Source: Allomesorhizobium camelthorni (GTDB lineage: Bacteria; Pseudomonadota; Alphaproteobacteria; Rhizobiales; Rhizobiaceae). From it: a stretch of 64,000 nucleotides of DNA. Below are positions 63,329 to 64,000 of the stretch, in pieces. Where the stretch lies: NCBI RefSeq assembly GCF_011045125.1, contig NZ_JAAKZF010000003.1, positions 186,001 to 250,000 on the forward strand, in the 5' to 3' direction. The translations under genes were made by a program, and so were the position numbers. Positions within the stretch are counted from its first letter, which is position 1, and every line of letters begins with the position of its first letter. Under the pieces are notes generated by a model, which searched no databases, was not told where the DNA came from, and was given only the letters and a program-made list of their open reading frames with translations.

Positions 63329-64000
63329 TTGCCTCATATCACGTACGCTATCGGCGATATCCATGGACGTGCCGACCTTCTGGAGCCACTGTTATTTGCG
63401 ATCGAAGACGACGCATCTGCGTCCCGTGTCGAACCTCGTGTGCTATTCCTCGGCGACATCATCGACCGCGGCCCTAGCAGCCGGGAAGCTATGGACCTCG
63501 TCTGCGACGCCCTGGCCCGATGGCCGCGTTCACGGCTGATCCGGGGCAATCACGATTCCTACTTCCTCGATTTCATGACGGCCGATCTGGTCGACGACGA
63601 CAGATTTGGGAAATGGCTGATGCGGCTTGGTGGATACCAGACGATGGAATCCTACGGGCTCCTTTCAGCGAGGAACATCCGGCATGCCACTGAAAGCTTT
63701 CGAACAATCCATCCTCGGCATCTGGAGGCGTTCGAGAATTCATGCAGGATTGTCGTCGACGATCGCTTCGCCTTTGTCCACGCAGGCATAGATCCGCTCC
63801 GCCCAATCGACGACCAGGATCCAAAAGACCTCATGCTGATCAGGGAAAGGTTCCTTGGGTACGACGGGCATCTGTCTCACGTCATCGTCCACGGGCATAC
63901 CCCCACGTCGGATAACTTTCCGGACGTGAGAGCCTGGCGGATCGCCATAGATACCGGTGCCTATGCATCCGGGAGGCTGAGCTGTTTGGCCATCCCTGAG
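63329..64000 (+). CDS. PPP-family metallophosphatase, 3' end outside window
   Basis: At least 223 residues visible. It starts with TTG at 63329, supported by AAGGA nine bases before it. The PPP motifs are all present: GDIHGRADLLE, FLGDIIDRGPSS, LIRGNHDSYFLDF, FVHAGIDPLRP and VIVHGHTPTSDNF. It resembles bacterial serine/threonine phosphatases and bis(5'-nucleosyl) tetraphosphatases. The C-terminus runs past base 64000. Confidence 0.9.
   Translation, partial: MPHITYAIGDIHGRADLLEPLLFAIEDDASASRVEPRVLFLGDIIDRGPSSREAMDLVCDALARWPRSRLIRGNHDSYFLDFMTADLVDDDRFGKWLMRLGGYQTMESYGLLSARNIRHATESFRTIHPRHLEAFENSCRIVVDDRFAFVHAGIDPLRPIDDQDPKDLMLIRERFLGYDGHLSHVIVHGHTPTSDNFPDVRAWRIAIDTGAYASGRLSCLAIPE

Overview
The window looks like chromosomal DNA from an alphaproteobacterium of the order Hyphomicrobiales, closest in style to Mesorhizobium and other Phyllobacteriaceae. 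The basis is the strong G+C bias, the late-step cobalamin genes (cobE, cobM, cbiD, cobA, cobB, cobS/cobV, cobT/cobU), a cobalamin-dependent class II ribonucleotide reductase (nrdJ), and many copies of the short palindromic intergenic repeats common in rhizobia. The species is inferred, not proven.

Layout. 1-6.7 kb: corrin ring and lower-loop genes, with a repeat-rich 0.6 kb gap holding four 30-bp tandem units. 7.4-10.6 kb: an oxygen-responsive patch with an Fnr-type regulator, a copper nitrite reductase gene broken by a one-base frameshift, a formate dehydrogenase delta-subunit-like gene, a flavin-binding protein gene and three FNR/Nnr-type boxes, the last without a target gene. 10.9-32.4 kb: ordinary core and accessory metabolism (SH3 protein, MFS and EamA transporters, helicase with flavoprotein, sugar-phosphate aldolase/dehydrogenase with a SorC regulator, cyclopropane fatty acid synthase, glycerophosphodiesterase, calcium exchanger, CpdB, NDH-2, formyltetrahydrofolate ligase, alanine dehydrogenase with its Lrp regulator). 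32.6-50.3 kb: sulfur and cysteine genes (sseA, alaX, cysK), a tRNA-Leu(UAA), redox and detoxification genes (GST, wrbA, LysR), a universal stress protein, a sulfatase, purine salvage, a Nudix hydrolase and a phosphate transporter.

50.8-54.65 kb is nrdJ, which needs the cofactor made by the cob genes. Just after it lies a decayed 0.4 kb stretch with a second copy of an NrdJ-like cysteine tail and several CTTCGG stem-loops. It marks the left edge of a defence island. The island holds a type II-short CBASS locus on the plus strand (Cap5 HNH-SAVED nuclease, CD-NTase, E2-like protein) and, facing it, a SIR2-HerA operon with a KTSC-domain gene as third member. The Cap5 gene has a single in-frame amber codon, so as assembled the CBASS effector is truncated.

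The right edge has a ClpP-like/SH3 exported protein and a PPP-type phosphatase that runs off the window. No CRISPR array, rRNA, transposase or cobalamin riboswitch was seen. Several disruptions (nirK, an HxlR remnant) are single missing bases in G runs and could be sequencing errors. The Cap5 stop is a substitution and is harder to dismiss that way.
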